Under the pieces are notes generated by a model, which had not been told where the DNA came from, ran no database searches, and worked only from the letters and a program-made list of their open reading frames with translations. Of a stretch of 40,986 bases of DNA, positions 1-7,595 are shown piece by piece. A program made the translations under genes and the position numbers. Source of the stretch: JAUVUV01 sp964548275 (GTDB lineage: Bacteria; Gemmatimonadota; Glassbacteria; GWA2-58-10); the NCBI GenBank assembly GCA_964548275.1, contig CAZJQI010000040.1:1-40986 (forward strand), written 5' to 3'. Position 1 is the stretch's first letter; each line of letters begins with the position of its first letter.

Positions 1-143
1 AAAAAGAGGAGGAGGAAGAAGTAGAAGAAAAAGAGGAGGAGGAAGAAGTAGAAGAGAAAGAGGAGGAGGAAGAAGTAGAAGAGAAAGAGGAGGAGGAAGA
101 AGTAGCAGAAAAAGAGGAGGAAGAGGAAAAAGAAAAAAAATGA
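1..143 (+). CDS. 3' end of a protein with a repetitive Glu/Lys tail (5' truncated)
   Basis: Reading from base 3, an open frame runs to a TGA at 141-143. It encodes four copies of a nine-residue unit, KEEEEEVEE, the fourth with one Glu to Ala change, followed by a Lys/Glu-rich end. The other two forward frames are stop-containing or encode an unlikely Arg/Gly run, and a strong terminator starts eight bases after the stop, so this frame is the likely coding one. The body of the gene lies outside the window, so its function cannot be told. Highly charged C-terminal tails of this kind occur on ribosomal proteins, chaperones and nucleoid proteins, but nothing here chooses among them. Confidence 0.7.
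   Translation, partial: KEEEEEVEEKEEEEEVEEKEEEEEVEEKEEEEEVAEKEEEEEKEKK
3..110 (+). repeat. Four tandem 27-bp coding repeats
   Basis: Units lie at 3-29, 30-56, 57-83 and 84-110, with a degenerate partial unit to 140. Each encodes KEEEEEVEE. The unit length is a multiple of three, so copy number changes keep the reading frame. The differences between units are single bases, which suggests recent expansion by slippage. Confidence 0.85.
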
Positions 144-150
144 AAGTAAT

Positions 151-200
151 CTGTCAGGGAAAGCCGGACAAGCTGTTGGCTTTCCCTGACAGTTTATTCT
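151..200 (+). terminator. Rho-independent terminator of the upstream gene
   Basis: A perfect 15-bp stem (151-165 pairing with 178-192, arms beginning CTGTCAGGG and GGCTTTCCC) encloses a 12-base loop and is followed by the T-rich run TTTATTCTTTT. It sits eight bases after the stop codon at 143. Confidence 0.92.
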
Positions 201-322
201 TTTAAATAATCGTTGACAGCATATTTTTCGTCAGTATCGCATCAAATTGACTCATTTGAGGCATTTCCCTCTAATCAGGTACGCCGAGAACCAGCTTTTA
301 CCCCTCCTGACATTATCATCTC

Positions 323-351
323 TTGTCAATTTAACAAGTTACGACTATATT
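323..351 (+). promoter_or_regulatory. Sigma70-type promoter for the ABC operon
   Basis: TTGTCA at 323-328 and TATATT at 346-351 are separated by exactly 17 bases, in the 269-base AT-rich gap before the ABC ATPase gene. Transcription would start near 358, giving a leader of about 110 bases. Nothing else coding was found between 201 and 469. Confidence 0.55.
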
Positions 352-469
352 CCTTTTTTCTGAGAGCTGGTATAATCTTTGAACTTTATACCTGTAATGC
401 CATTTCCACTCTAATTCAGCTTTTTTCTGTCAACTTCATTTCTAACCAGAACCGAGGAGTTGCACCAGT

Positions 470-1408
470 ATGATTGAACTCCAGCAGGTGAATAAGTATT
501 TTGGCGCCGTTCAGGTGCTCAAGGACATCTCTTTCACGGTGAACAAGGGAGAGATAGTCGGTTTTCTTGGACCCAACGGTGCCGGTAAAACCACCACAAT
601 GCGTATTCTCAACGGTTTTATGCTGGCTACTTCCGGAAAGGCCAAGGTGGCGGGGTACGAAATCGATAAAGAGCCTCTCCAGGTCAAGCGCCGTATCGGT
701 TATCTGCCGGAAAACGTATCCCTTTACAATGACATGACTGTCACCGAATACCTGACTTTCGTGGCCCGGGCAAAGCGGATCCCGCGCAGAAAAGTGGCCG
801 GGAAAATCTCCCGGGCTTGCCTTCAGTGCGGGATCGATGAGGTGACAAACCGCCTGATCGGCCCTCTCTCCAAGGGCTATAAGCAGAGAGTAGGACTGGC
901 CCAGGCGATAATCAACGAGCCTGAAGTGCTGATCATGGACGAACCCACCACAGGGCTCGATCCAGCCCAGATTATCGAAATCCGCGAACTTATCAAATCC
1001 TTTGCCGGGGAACACACGGTAATTATCAGCACCCATATCCTTCAGGAGGTGAGCGCTACCTGTCAGCGGGTGATTATTATCAATGACGGCCAGATCGTGG
1101 CCGAAGACTCGCTGGCCAACATCACCGGCAGTTCCACAACCGGCGGAAGCCTGATAATACGGGTCGAGGGCGATATGGCTTCCTTGCGCGACAGGCTTGC
1201 CGCCCTGGATGGGGTGGTCAGTATCAAGGAGTCAGCCAGTGAGGAGCCCGGCGTGACTGAGCTGATTGTCGCTGTCGAAAGCCAAAGCGATATCCGCCGT
1301 GCTGTCGCCGAAACCGTTGTCGGCTCAGGGTGCGGTTTGCTGGAACTCAGGCCGATCCGTCTGAGCCTGGAAGAAATATTCATGCGAACGATCACTAAAA
1401 ACGTCTAG
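470..1408 (+). CDS. ABC transporter ATP-binding protein (GldA/ABC-2 type)
   Basis: A 312-residue ATPase that would power an ABC-2 type export complex at the inner membrane. Walker A (GPNGAGKTT, residues 34-42), the signature LSKGYKQR (133-140), Walker B VLIMDEP (153-159) and the switch histidine H189 are all present. A C-terminal domain of about 100 residues follows the nucleotide-binding domain, as in GldA-like and multidrug/gliding-type ATPases. The ATG at 470 has GAGGAG at 454-459. The stop overlaps the ribosome binding site of the permease gene downstream, so the two are one operon. The substrate is unknown. In Bacteroidota GldA/F/G supports gliding, but homologous operons are widespread in non-gliding bacteria. 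Confidence 0.93.
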   Translation: MIELQQVNKYFGAVQVLKDISFTVNKGEIVGFLGPNGAGKTTTMRILNGFMLATSGKAKVAGYEIDKEPLQVKRRIGYLPENVSLYNDMTVTEYLTFVARAKRIPRRKVAGKISRACLQCGIDEVTNRLIGPLSKGYKQRVGLAQAIINEPEVLIMDEPTTGLDPAQIIEIRELIKSFAGEHTVIISTHILQEVSATCQRVIIINDGQIVAEDSLANITGSSTTGGSLIIRVEGDMASLRDRLAALDGVVSIKESASEEPGVTELIVAVESQSDIRRAVAETVVGSGCGLLELRPIRLSLEEIFMRTITKNV

Positions 1409-1422
1409 GAGATGCTACAAAG

Positions 1423-2172
1423 ATGAATTGCCTCCCGGTTTACAAAAAAGAGCTTCGCAGTTATTTCACCTCTCCGATTGCCTATGTGGTGATACTGTTT
1501 TTTCTGCTTGTCACAGGTATCTTTTTCATGGTTTTTATCAGCGATTTCAACATGGCCTCGATGAACGCCCAGTCACCGTACGGGGAAGGCTACAACCTGA
1601 ATATCACTTACCGGGTAGTGCGGCCTCTGCTGGGCAATATGTGTGTGATTCTGCTATTCGTGATGCCGCTGATTACAATGAAACCGTTTGCAGAGGAACG
1701 CAAAACCGGCACCATGGAACTTCTGTTTACCTACCCGCTGAGTGACATGGCTATTTTGCTGGGTAAGTTTTTCGCCTCGCTTACCCTTTTCCTGGTAATG
1801 CTTGCGCTTACCCTTGTTTACCCGCTGTTTATGGCGATCCATTCCAGCCCGGAGCCCGGCACGCTGGTCAGCGGCTATCTGGGACTGGTTCTGATGGCCT
1901 CAGCCTTTATCGCGCTGGGGCTGTTTATTTCCGCCCTGACCGAAAACCAGATTATCGCCGCAGTCGCCACTTTCGGCATACTGCTTATTTTCTGGATCAT
2001 CCAGTGGACAGGTACAAGCGAGATCCTGCGCCACATGTCCATTCTGGAGCATTTCAACAACTTTGCTGAGGGGATGATCGATACGCGCGATGTGGTTTAC
2101 TACCTCAGTTTTACCCTCTTGTGGATATTTATGACCCTGCGGGTGCTTGAATCCAAAAAGTGGAGGGGCTAA
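1423..2172 (+). CDS. ABC-2 type permease (GldF-like)
   Basis: A 249-residue integral membrane protein with about six hydrophobic segments, the first near residues 17-40 after a short cytoplasmic N-terminus containing the KKELRSYF stretch typical of these permeases. It contains the family-typical cytoplasmic segment FAEERKTGTMELLFTYPLS (about residues 89-107). AGGAG at 1408-1412 precedes the ATG at 1423. It would form the membrane channel for the ATPase encoded immediately upstream, with the GldG-like protein downstream as partner. Substrate unknown. Confidence 0.92.
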   Translation: MNCLPVYKKELRSYFTSPIAYVVILFFLLVTGIFFMVFISDFNMASMNAQSPYGEGYNLNITYRVVRPLLGNMCVILLFVMPLITMKPFAEERKTGTMELLFTYPLSDMAILLGKFFASLTLFLVMLALTLVYPLFMAIHSSPEPGTLVSGYLGLVLMASAFIALGLFISALTENQIIAAVATFGILLIFWIIQWTGTSEILRHMSILEHFNNFAEGMIDTRDVVYYLSFTLLWIFMTLRVLESKKWRG

Positions 2173-2177
2173 CTCAA

Positions 2178-3764
2178 ATGGCAGCGAAAATGTTCATTTT
2201 CTTCATTCTGGGAGTAATGCTACTGATTCTCGGCTACATAATGCGGGTCGTGGAGGCCGGGATCGGTCTCTGGTCAAGCACCGCCTACATTCTCGGTGTG
2301 CTGTCTCTTCTGTTTTATACCGTAAAAAACCGGGGTGAATTGCGCTTTCTTTTCAGCCGCCGCTCGGCGCGCTACGGGGCCGTCTCGGTTATCTTCATCC
2401 TGGCTTTTGTCGGAATCCTGGTCGTGGTGGGACTGTTCAGCGAGCGCCACCATTACCGCTGGGACCTGACCAAGAGCAAGACCCACTCCATCGCTCTGCA
2501 GAGCCGCCAGCAGCTCGAGCGCCTGGAGCGCGACACCCTGGACCTGAATGTCTATGTATTCTACCGCGGAGAAAGAGACATTCGCAGCAAACAGCCCCTG
2601 GTGGACATTCTGGAAACCTACGCCTACCACAGTGAGCACTTCAAGTATGAACTGGTGGATATCGACCGCAACCCACTGCTGGCGCTTCAGCTGGGCATTT
2701 CCAGCGCCAGTACGGTCATTCTCTCCTACGGAGACAGGCAGGAAAAAATCTACTCCGAGCAGGAGGCGAAAATCACCAATGCAATGACGAGCCTTCTGGG
2801 AGCTCCGTCGCCCGGCGAGAAAGGGGCGGTCTATTTCGTCACCGGCCACGGGGAACCCGGCCTCGACTTAAGTGAATCGCTCAACTACGGCCGGGCCAGG
2901 GAGGCGATAGAGGAACAGATCGGGCCGGTGAGGGAGGTTCTGCTGGCCATCGGCAAGCCTGTTCCGGATAGCTGCGAGATTCTCGTACTGGCCGGCCCTG
3001 AAAAGGATTTCCTGCCCAAGGAGCTCGAGTCGATAAGAGAGTTTCTCAAAACCGGCGGACGTGCCCTGTTTCTTGTCGAACCGTTCATGGCTGACAACCT
3101 GATCGCCTTCCTGGTTGAATACGGGGTCAATCTCGGAAATGATCTGGTCATCGACCTGCTTCAGGGTGCAGTGGGAACCCCGTTCGCCTTTCTGGCGAAC
3201 AACTACCCGACTCACGATATCACCCGCTTTTTCGAGGTCGGCACAGTATTCGACATGGTCCGTTCGGTTCGCGCAGATAGCACACCCCCTGAAAATGTAA
3301 CTGTTGAGGAGTTTATCAAGACCAGCGAGAAAAGCTATGCCGAGAGCGACCGGGACCTTCTCCAGACCCGGTTTGACCAGGTAGCCCAGAAAGCATTAGA
3401 TGAGGGGGAAGAGGTGCCGTTTGCCGTGGCGGTTACTGTGAATGAAGAGACTGAGCAGGACAGCCTGGTTGCTGCCTCCGACAGCGCCTCTGCCGCCCGG
3501 CTGGTGGTTATCGGCGACCGGGATTTTATCTCCAATGCCTACCTGGGTCAGCTCGGCAACAGCGACCTCCTGCTCAACTGCCTGCGCTGGCTGCGGGGCC
3601 AGACAGACCAGATAACTATTGCCCCGAAAGAAACCGAAAACACCCCGATCATGCTTCAGCGCTCCGAGCTGCTCACCATGGGGCTGGTCACCGTGGTGGT
3701 GGTACCGGCAGGGATCATTTTCACCGGGCTGCTCGTCTGGATCCGCAGGAGGTCGAAAAGATGA
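2178..3764 (+). CDS. GldG-like auxiliary component of ABC-2 transporter
   Basis: A 528-residue protein of the GldG/ABC_transp_aux family. Three hydrophobic segments lie in the first 90 or so residues, then a large periplasmic domain beginning DLTKSKTHSIA, containing the VYFVTGHGEP motif and the EILVLAGP/GGRALFLVEPF core of the family, and a final membrane segment before a basic tail. The frame is open from a GTG at 2160, but the ATG at 2178 has GGAGGGG at 2162-2168 at normal spacing and is preferred; that ribosome binding site lies over the stop of the permease gene. It ends in a four-base ATGA overlap with the DUF4340 gene. Role in the complex inferred from family and operon. Confidence 0.9.
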   Translation: MAAKMFIFFILGVMLLILGYIMRVVEAGIGLWSSTAYILGVLSLLFYTVKNRGELRFLFSRRSARYGAVSVIFILAFVGILVVVGLFSERHHYRWDLTKSKTHSIALQSRQQLERLERDTLDLNVYVFYRGERDIRSKQPLVDILETYAYHSEHFKYELVDIDRNPLLALQLGISSASTVILSYGDRQEKIYSEQEAKITNAMTSLLGAPSPGEKGAVYFVTGHGEPGLDLSESLNYGRAREAIEEQIGPVREVLLAIGKPVPDSCEILVLAGPEKDFLPKELESIREFLKTGGRALFLVEPFMADNLIAFLVEYGVNLGNDLVIDLLQGAVGTPFAFLANNYPTHDITRFFEVGTVFDMVRSVRADSTPPENVTVEEFIKTSEKSYAESDRDLLQTRFDQVAQKALDEGEEVPFAVAVTVNEETEQDSLVAASDSASAARLVVIGDRDFISNAYLGQLGNSDLLLNCLRWLRGQTDQITIAPKETENTPIMLQRSELLTMGLVTVVVVPAGIIFTGLLVWIRRRSKR

Positions 3765-5548
3765 GCACGAAAAAACCTTTTATCTATCTCGGGATTTTCG
3801 TGGCTCTGGCGCTTTTCTACTATTTTTACGAGCATAAGGGAGAGGAGACGCGAAAGCAGCGGGAGGAACTGGAAAACAAGGCTCTGGTTTTCAGCGCGGA
3901 CAGCGTGGAAAGCTTCCGGGTAACCTCACGGCCGGAAGAGATTGACAAATTCAGCACTGTGAGCCTGGAGTACACCTCTGAGGGCTGGAGGATTACCGAG
4001 CCGCTTTCCGTTGCGGCCGACAGCGAAAGCGTCGCCAGGCTTCTGAGCAGTGCGGCAAGCATGAGCCTGAACCGGGTGGTCGAGGATTCGGCCGCCGATC
4101 TGACCATTTTCGGGCTGGACAAGCCGCAGCTTACTCTGGAGCTTTTTCTGGCCTCGGCGGATAGCAGCCTCAAGCTGATCCTGGGCAACAAGAACCCCAC
4201 GAAAAGCTATATTTACGCATCCAACACGAGCAGGCCCAGGCGGGTGATCCTGCTCAACAGCTGGGTCTTCTCCGACCTGAACAAGAGCACTGATGACCTG
4301 CGTAACAAACGGATTCTTCACCTGGACAAGGATCTGGTGAAAAAAGTTACTGTGGAAAAACGGGGTGGGGGTAAACTCGCTCTCGGCGAGTCTGAGAGTA
4401 CCTGGCAGATCGAGATGCCGCTTGCTGTGCCGGCAGACAGGGACAGCGTGGACAAACTGCTGGAGAGCTTGGAAAATGCCAGGGCCGAGGGCTTTATCGA
4501 CACGGTGAGCAGTGAAGATTTGAAACGCTACGGCCTGGAGCAACCCGCGTTGACAGTGAAGTTGTTCGAGGGCGAAGGAGGGCCGGTGCACCTGCTGCAT
4601 GTGGGAGAGCAAGACTCCGAAGGCAACTATTATGCCCGGCGCGAAGGTCAGGAAAACGTTTTCCTGGTCGAGGAGGAGCTGGTCGAGAGGCTTAAATCTG
4701 AACCCGACCGCTTTCGCCACAGGTCCCTGGTCAGCAAGCCGAAAGAAAGTATCAGCAGGCTTACTCTGATCACCCCGCAGGAGAAAGTCACCGCGGTTAA
4801 AGATACAGCCGGAGATTGGAGCCTGACCGAGCCAGAAAAGGCAAGGGCAGATGACTCCATGATTGACGGGCTGCTCTGGGATTTGAAAGACCTGAAAGCG
4901 AACCGTTTTATCAAATCTCCATCCAGGGCAGTCAGGGGGGCATTCAGGACTCCGTTTCTGGAAATCGTCTTTTGTGATGAAGAGGGTGAAAAACGTCTCT
5001 CTTTTGCTCGTCTTTCCCACCTGGCCAGGGACTCGCTGGTTTATGTGAAATCGAGCCAGTTCGAGGATCTGGTCGCTGTAGACAGCATCGAGGCCAGCAG
5101 GCTTGTAAAAGCTTTCCACGATCTGCGCTACAAAAAAATCCTCGATTTCGATACCGGTGATATCACCCGGATCGCTCTGGAATTTCCCTCCCAGCGGATC
5201 GAGCTTGAAAAGCACGGCGAGGAGTGGTCGGTTACTGTGCCGGAAAAAGCCCAAGCCAGGAGATGGAAGGTTCAGAACCTGCTCTGGGATCTTTCGGATC
5301 TGGTTTTCACCCGGATTGTCTCCGAAAGCGGCTCTGACAGGGCAAATCTCGGTTTCACCAGCCCGAACCTGAATGTGGCGCTTTGGCAGAAGGACAGCCT
5401 GGCAGCGGCTGTAACCTTTGCCGATTCAATTCCCGACAGCGACGAAGTATACCTTCGCGCAGACGGCGATCCTAAGATATACGGCGTTGAAAAAAGCGTT
5501 TTCCGTGGAATCCCTGCCACGCTCGAGGAATTGAAAGAGGAGAAATAA
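3761..5548 (+). CDS. DUF4340 domain protein of the ABC operon
   Basis: A 595-residue protein with one N-terminal membrane segment (about residues 6-22) and a long extracytoplasmic part of repeated alpha/beta units. Recurring elements such as WRITEPLSVAADSESV, WQIEMPLAVPADRDSV and WSLTEPEKARADDSM mark at least four DUF4340-like repeats. The ATG overlaps the stop of the GldG-like gene by four bases, so translation is probably coupled. DUF4340 proteins commonly close GldA/F/G-type operons. Their biochemical role is not known; the repeat architecture suggests a periplasmic scaffold or substrate-binding part. Confidence 0.88.
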   Translation: MSTKKPFIYLGIFVALALFYYFYEHKGEETRKQREELENKALVFSADSVESFRVTSRPEEIDKFSTVSLEYTSEGWRITEPLSVAADSESVARLLSSAASMSLNRVVEDSAADLTIFGLDKPQLTLELFLASADSSLKLILGNKNPTKSYIYASNTSRPRRVILLNSWVFSDLNKSTDDLRNKRILHLDKDLVKKVTVEKRGGGKLALGESESTWQIEMPLAVPADRDSVDKLLESLENARAEGFIDTVSSEDLKRYGLEQPALTVKLFEGEGGPVHLLHVGEQDSEGNYYARREGQENVFLVEEELVERLKSEPDRFRHRSLVSKPKESISRLTLITPQEKVTAVKDTAGDWSLTEPEKARADDSMIDGLLWDLKDLKANRFIKSPSRAVRGAFRTPFLEIVFCDEEGEKRLSFARLSHLARDSLVYVKSSQFEDLVAVDSIEASRLVKAFHDLRYKKILDFDTGDITRIALEFPSQRIELEKHGEEWSVTVPEKAQARRWKVQNLLWDLSDLVFTRIVSESGSDRANLGFTSPNLNVALWQKDSLAAAVTFADSIPDSDEVYLRADGDPKIYGVEKSVFRGIPATLEELKEEK

Positions 5549-5621
5549 AAAAAGCCGGGCCAACGGCTCTGTCGGCGGAAACCGGTAATTATGATAAAGT
5601 TCGCTTAATGTTTCTCAAACA

Positions 5622-5650
5622 TTGACCGCTGTTCCAGGCTTATCTATATT
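5622..5650 (+). promoter_or_regulatory. Sigma70-type promoter before the small membrane protein
   Basis: TTGACC at 5622-5627 and TATATT at 5645-5650 with a 17-base spacer. It lies in the 162-base gap after the DUF4340 gene, so the genes from 5711 are likely a separate transcription unit. Confidence 0.6.
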
Positions 5651-5710
5651 TAATCTTAGATTGGATTCTTCCAACAGTTTCCCCGCCTCCCGTTAAAGGA
5701 GGGCTCAGTC

Positions 5711-5992
5711 ATGTTTGAGGATATTCTCTCGTTTTTCAGACAAATCGACTGGACCGGCTACCAGGTATCAGTGTTCGAAGTGCTGCTGGTTATTTTTGCA
5801 CTGATAAAGAAATTCAACATGCTGTCTCTTCTCATCTTGGCCATCGTGCTGGGCAAGGGTTTTATCGTCGTGCAGAGCAATACCAATTTCAGCGGTGAAT
5901 TTGTAGAGACCGTACCGTTTATAGCCTACAGTGTCTGCGCGCTGGCTTTCTTTATCTATGCAATGGTCAAGATGTTCTCTCACGAGGAATAG
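5711..5992 (+). CDS. Small membrane protein of unknown function
   Basis: A 93-residue protein not recognised as a family member. The ATG at 5711 has a strong AAAGGAGGG at 5694-5702. Two hydrophobic segments (about residues 19-53, probably one or two passes around a LIKKFNM turn, and about 68-88) are separated by a polar loop containing NTNFSGEF. It ends in the polar FSHEE. The downstream genes encode a receiver/zinc-ribbon protein and a zinc-ribbon membrane protein, and the short gaps suggest co-transcription. Confidence 0.75.
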   Translation: MFEDILSFFRQIDWTGYQVSVFEVLLVIFALIKKFNMLSLLILAIVLGKGFIVVQSNTNFSGEFVETVPFIAYSVCALAFFIYAMVKMFSHEE

Positions 5993-6052
5993 AGGAGCAG
6001 AACAGCCAGTTGAACATATAGCTTGCCCCGGTGGAGAATCGAGGTTGGTAAT

Positions 6053-6526
6053 TTGCGGGAAAAGAAAGATCTGGTTTTTGATGAGCATAAGTACAGCCTG
6101 AATCTATGCAAAAAGTTGCTGGATGAGTCATACAGAGTGATTCCCGCCAAAAACGGCAGAGACGGCATCAAGGCTGCAACTCGCGAATCGCCGGATCTGA
6201 TTCTGATCGACCTGGCTGATAATGTTGAAAAAGGGTTATCTCTCTGCAGTGAGTTTACCCGGAGGGAGATCACCTGGAAGATTCCGTTAATGATCATTTG
6301 CGAATCTTGCCACGCCGAGGCTGTCGAAAGGGCCGGCAGCCTCGGCGCAGTCGGTTATATCCCCAAGCCGATTATTCCCACCTTGTTGATCAAACGCGTC
6401 CAGACAACCCTGGAGCGCTATTCCGGCAATCTGATTCGCTGCATTAATTGTCTAAAGCCCATGCGCGCCGGCTGGTCTTACTGCCCTTACGACGGCACGA
6501 AGTTGCCTGAATCTGGCTCCAGATAA
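6053..6526 (+). CDS. Degenerate response-regulator receiver domain with C-terminal zinc ribbon
   Basis: A 157-residue protein. Residues 5-118 match the receiver fold: an N-terminal VFDE where most have a DD pair, a phosphoacceptor candidate D53 in LILIDLAD, and the conserved lysine K105 in YIPKPI. The tail (about 128-150) is a zinc-ribbon-like knuckle with C130, C133 and C144; the usual fourth Cys is replaced in CPYDG, a common variant. The frame opens at TTG 6023, but TTG 6053 is preceded by GAGG at 6041-6044 with normal spacing and fits the receiver start better. One residue of the acidic pair is missing, so phosphorylation may be altered. No histidine kinase is adjacent. Confidence 0.82.
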   Translation: MREKKDLVFDEHKYSLNLCKKLLDESYRVIPAKNGRDGIKAATRESPDLILIDLADNVEKGLSLCSEFTRREITWKIPLMIICESCHAEAVERAGSLGAVGYIPKPIIPTLLIKRVQTTLERYSGNLIRCINCLKPMRAGWSYCPYDGTKLPESGSR

Positions 6527-6544
6527 CTATTCGCTGCTTGATTG

Positions 6545-7090
6545 ATGATCGAAGTGAAACTGATAACGCACTGCAAGGCCTGCAGTGCTCGAAACCGGGT
6601 GCGCCTTTCGGCAGGAAAAAAAGTGCGCATCCGCTGTGGCAACTGCGGTGCCCCGATCACACTGAGCAGGCGGAGGATTCTCCTTCTGGCACTCAGGCAG
6701 GGAGCCCGGAATTTTTTCGCTGAGACTTTGCCCAATTTCCTGCTTGCCCTGACCAACATTGTCGCCGCTGTTATGGGAGCTTTGTTCGCACCCTTGCGCA
6801 GGGTGTGGAGGATGCTTCCTTTCAGGCTGCGCAGAGGACTGGCTTGGGGGGGATTTGCTGTTCTATTTGTAGCTTACCTGGTGATCGAGGGCACGCTGAA
6901 ACTGGCCTCGATGATCATGATGTTCGGGATCCTTGTCCTGGCCGCGCTTGCAATTATCCTGGCAGTGCGAGGGCCTGCGGCATTCAGGCAGATAATCAGC
7001 CAGTGGGCCGGCAATATCATCCGCTGCTGCCCCCGCTGCGGCCATCGCTATTTCGGCTGGGTGAAGAGTTGCCCAAAATGTGGGGAGTGA
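6545..7090 (+). CDS. Membrane protein with N- and C-terminal zinc ribbons
   Basis: A 181-residue protein. An N-terminal CKAC...CGNC knuckle (first about 37 residues) is followed by hydrophobic segments around residues 59-80 and 99-143, and the C-terminus is a second knuckle, CPRCGHRYFGWVKSCPKCGE. Both ribbons would lie on the same side of the membrane if there are an even number of passes, presumably in the cytoplasm. The ATG at 6545 directly follows an in-frame TTG; no strong Shine-Dalgarno is visible. The gene starts 18 bases after the receiver/zinc-ribbon gene, so the two are probably one operon. Function unknown. Confidence 0.78.
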   Translation: MIEVKLITHCKACSARNRVRLSAGKKVRIRCGNCGAPITLSRRRILLLALRQGARNFFAETLPNFLLALTNIVAAVMGALFAPLRRVWRMLPFRLRRGLAWGGFAVLFVAYLVIEGTLKLASMIMMFGILVLAALAIILAVRGPAAFRQIISQWAGNIIRCCPRCGHRYFGWVKSCPKCGE

Positions 7091-7376
7091 GCATGAAACA
7101 CCTGGAAACTGACAAATATTTGTGACTGAATATTCCGATTGGATGGACTTTCTCCTAAAACTTTTAACGGGCAAGATAACAGCAACAGCCTGCCAATACA
7201 ATTTGCTGCAGAAAAAGCAAGATGATATAGTCTTACCTTGTGAAGATAACAAGTAGTCAAACCGGCAACAAAGAATAGTAATAACTTTTCAAGATAGTCG
7301 GATAGTTAACCTGACAGTACTGGAAGTAGTAGTTACTGCTCTATAAGCATCAACCTTGGATAATGAAGGAATAAAA
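7091..7376. other. AT-richer intergenic region with no gene seen
   Basis: From here the base composition drops and stays lower through 8723. I found no convincing coding frame, hairpin terminator or RNA gene in this gap. A GAAGGA at 7365-7370 serves the next gene. Confidence 0.5.
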
Positions 7377-7580
7377 ATGGAAGAGAAACCATTTGGATTT
7401 TTTAATGACGATGGAAGTGAAATAAACCCAGATTTAGTTCCAAAGCCGAGTTTGTGTTTAACCTGTAAGAAGGATGATAATCCGTCTGAGTATGTCTTGT
7501 GTACTTTAACAAGGGCTGACCAGCAGGATGAAGAAGGGTTTCGTTGTGATGCATATGAACCAAAAGATAGAAATACTTGA
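7377..7580 (+). CDS. Small four-cysteine protein, probably metal binding
   Basis: A 67-residue soluble acidic protein of unknown function. Four cysteines are arranged CLTCKK ... VLCTLTR ... FRCDAYEP, which suggests a zinc site. The ATG at 7377 has GAAGGA six bases upstream and is preferred over an in-frame TTG at 7356. It lies 15 bases before the metallo-beta-lactamase-fold lipoprotein gene and shares its AT-rich composition, so the two were likely acquired and are expressed together. Confidence 0.72.
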   Translation: MEEKPFGFFNDDGSEINPDLVPKPSLCLTCKKDDNPSEYVLCTLTRADQQDEEGFRCDAYEPKDRNT

Positions 7581-7595
7581 ACATTGGAGGATAAA

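Noticed and set aside
1..140. CRISPR-like array
   Set aside because: Units are directly contiguous coding repeats with no spacers.
213..473. 86-codon open frame before the ABC ATPase
   Set aside because: No ribosome binding site, non-protein-like composition, and it covers the promoter.
3926..5254. 442-codon open frame on the minus strand
   Set aside because: It lies wholly inside the DUF4340 gene, has no ribosome binding site, and its translation is compositionally odd; it is a shadow of the GC-rich codons of the real gene.
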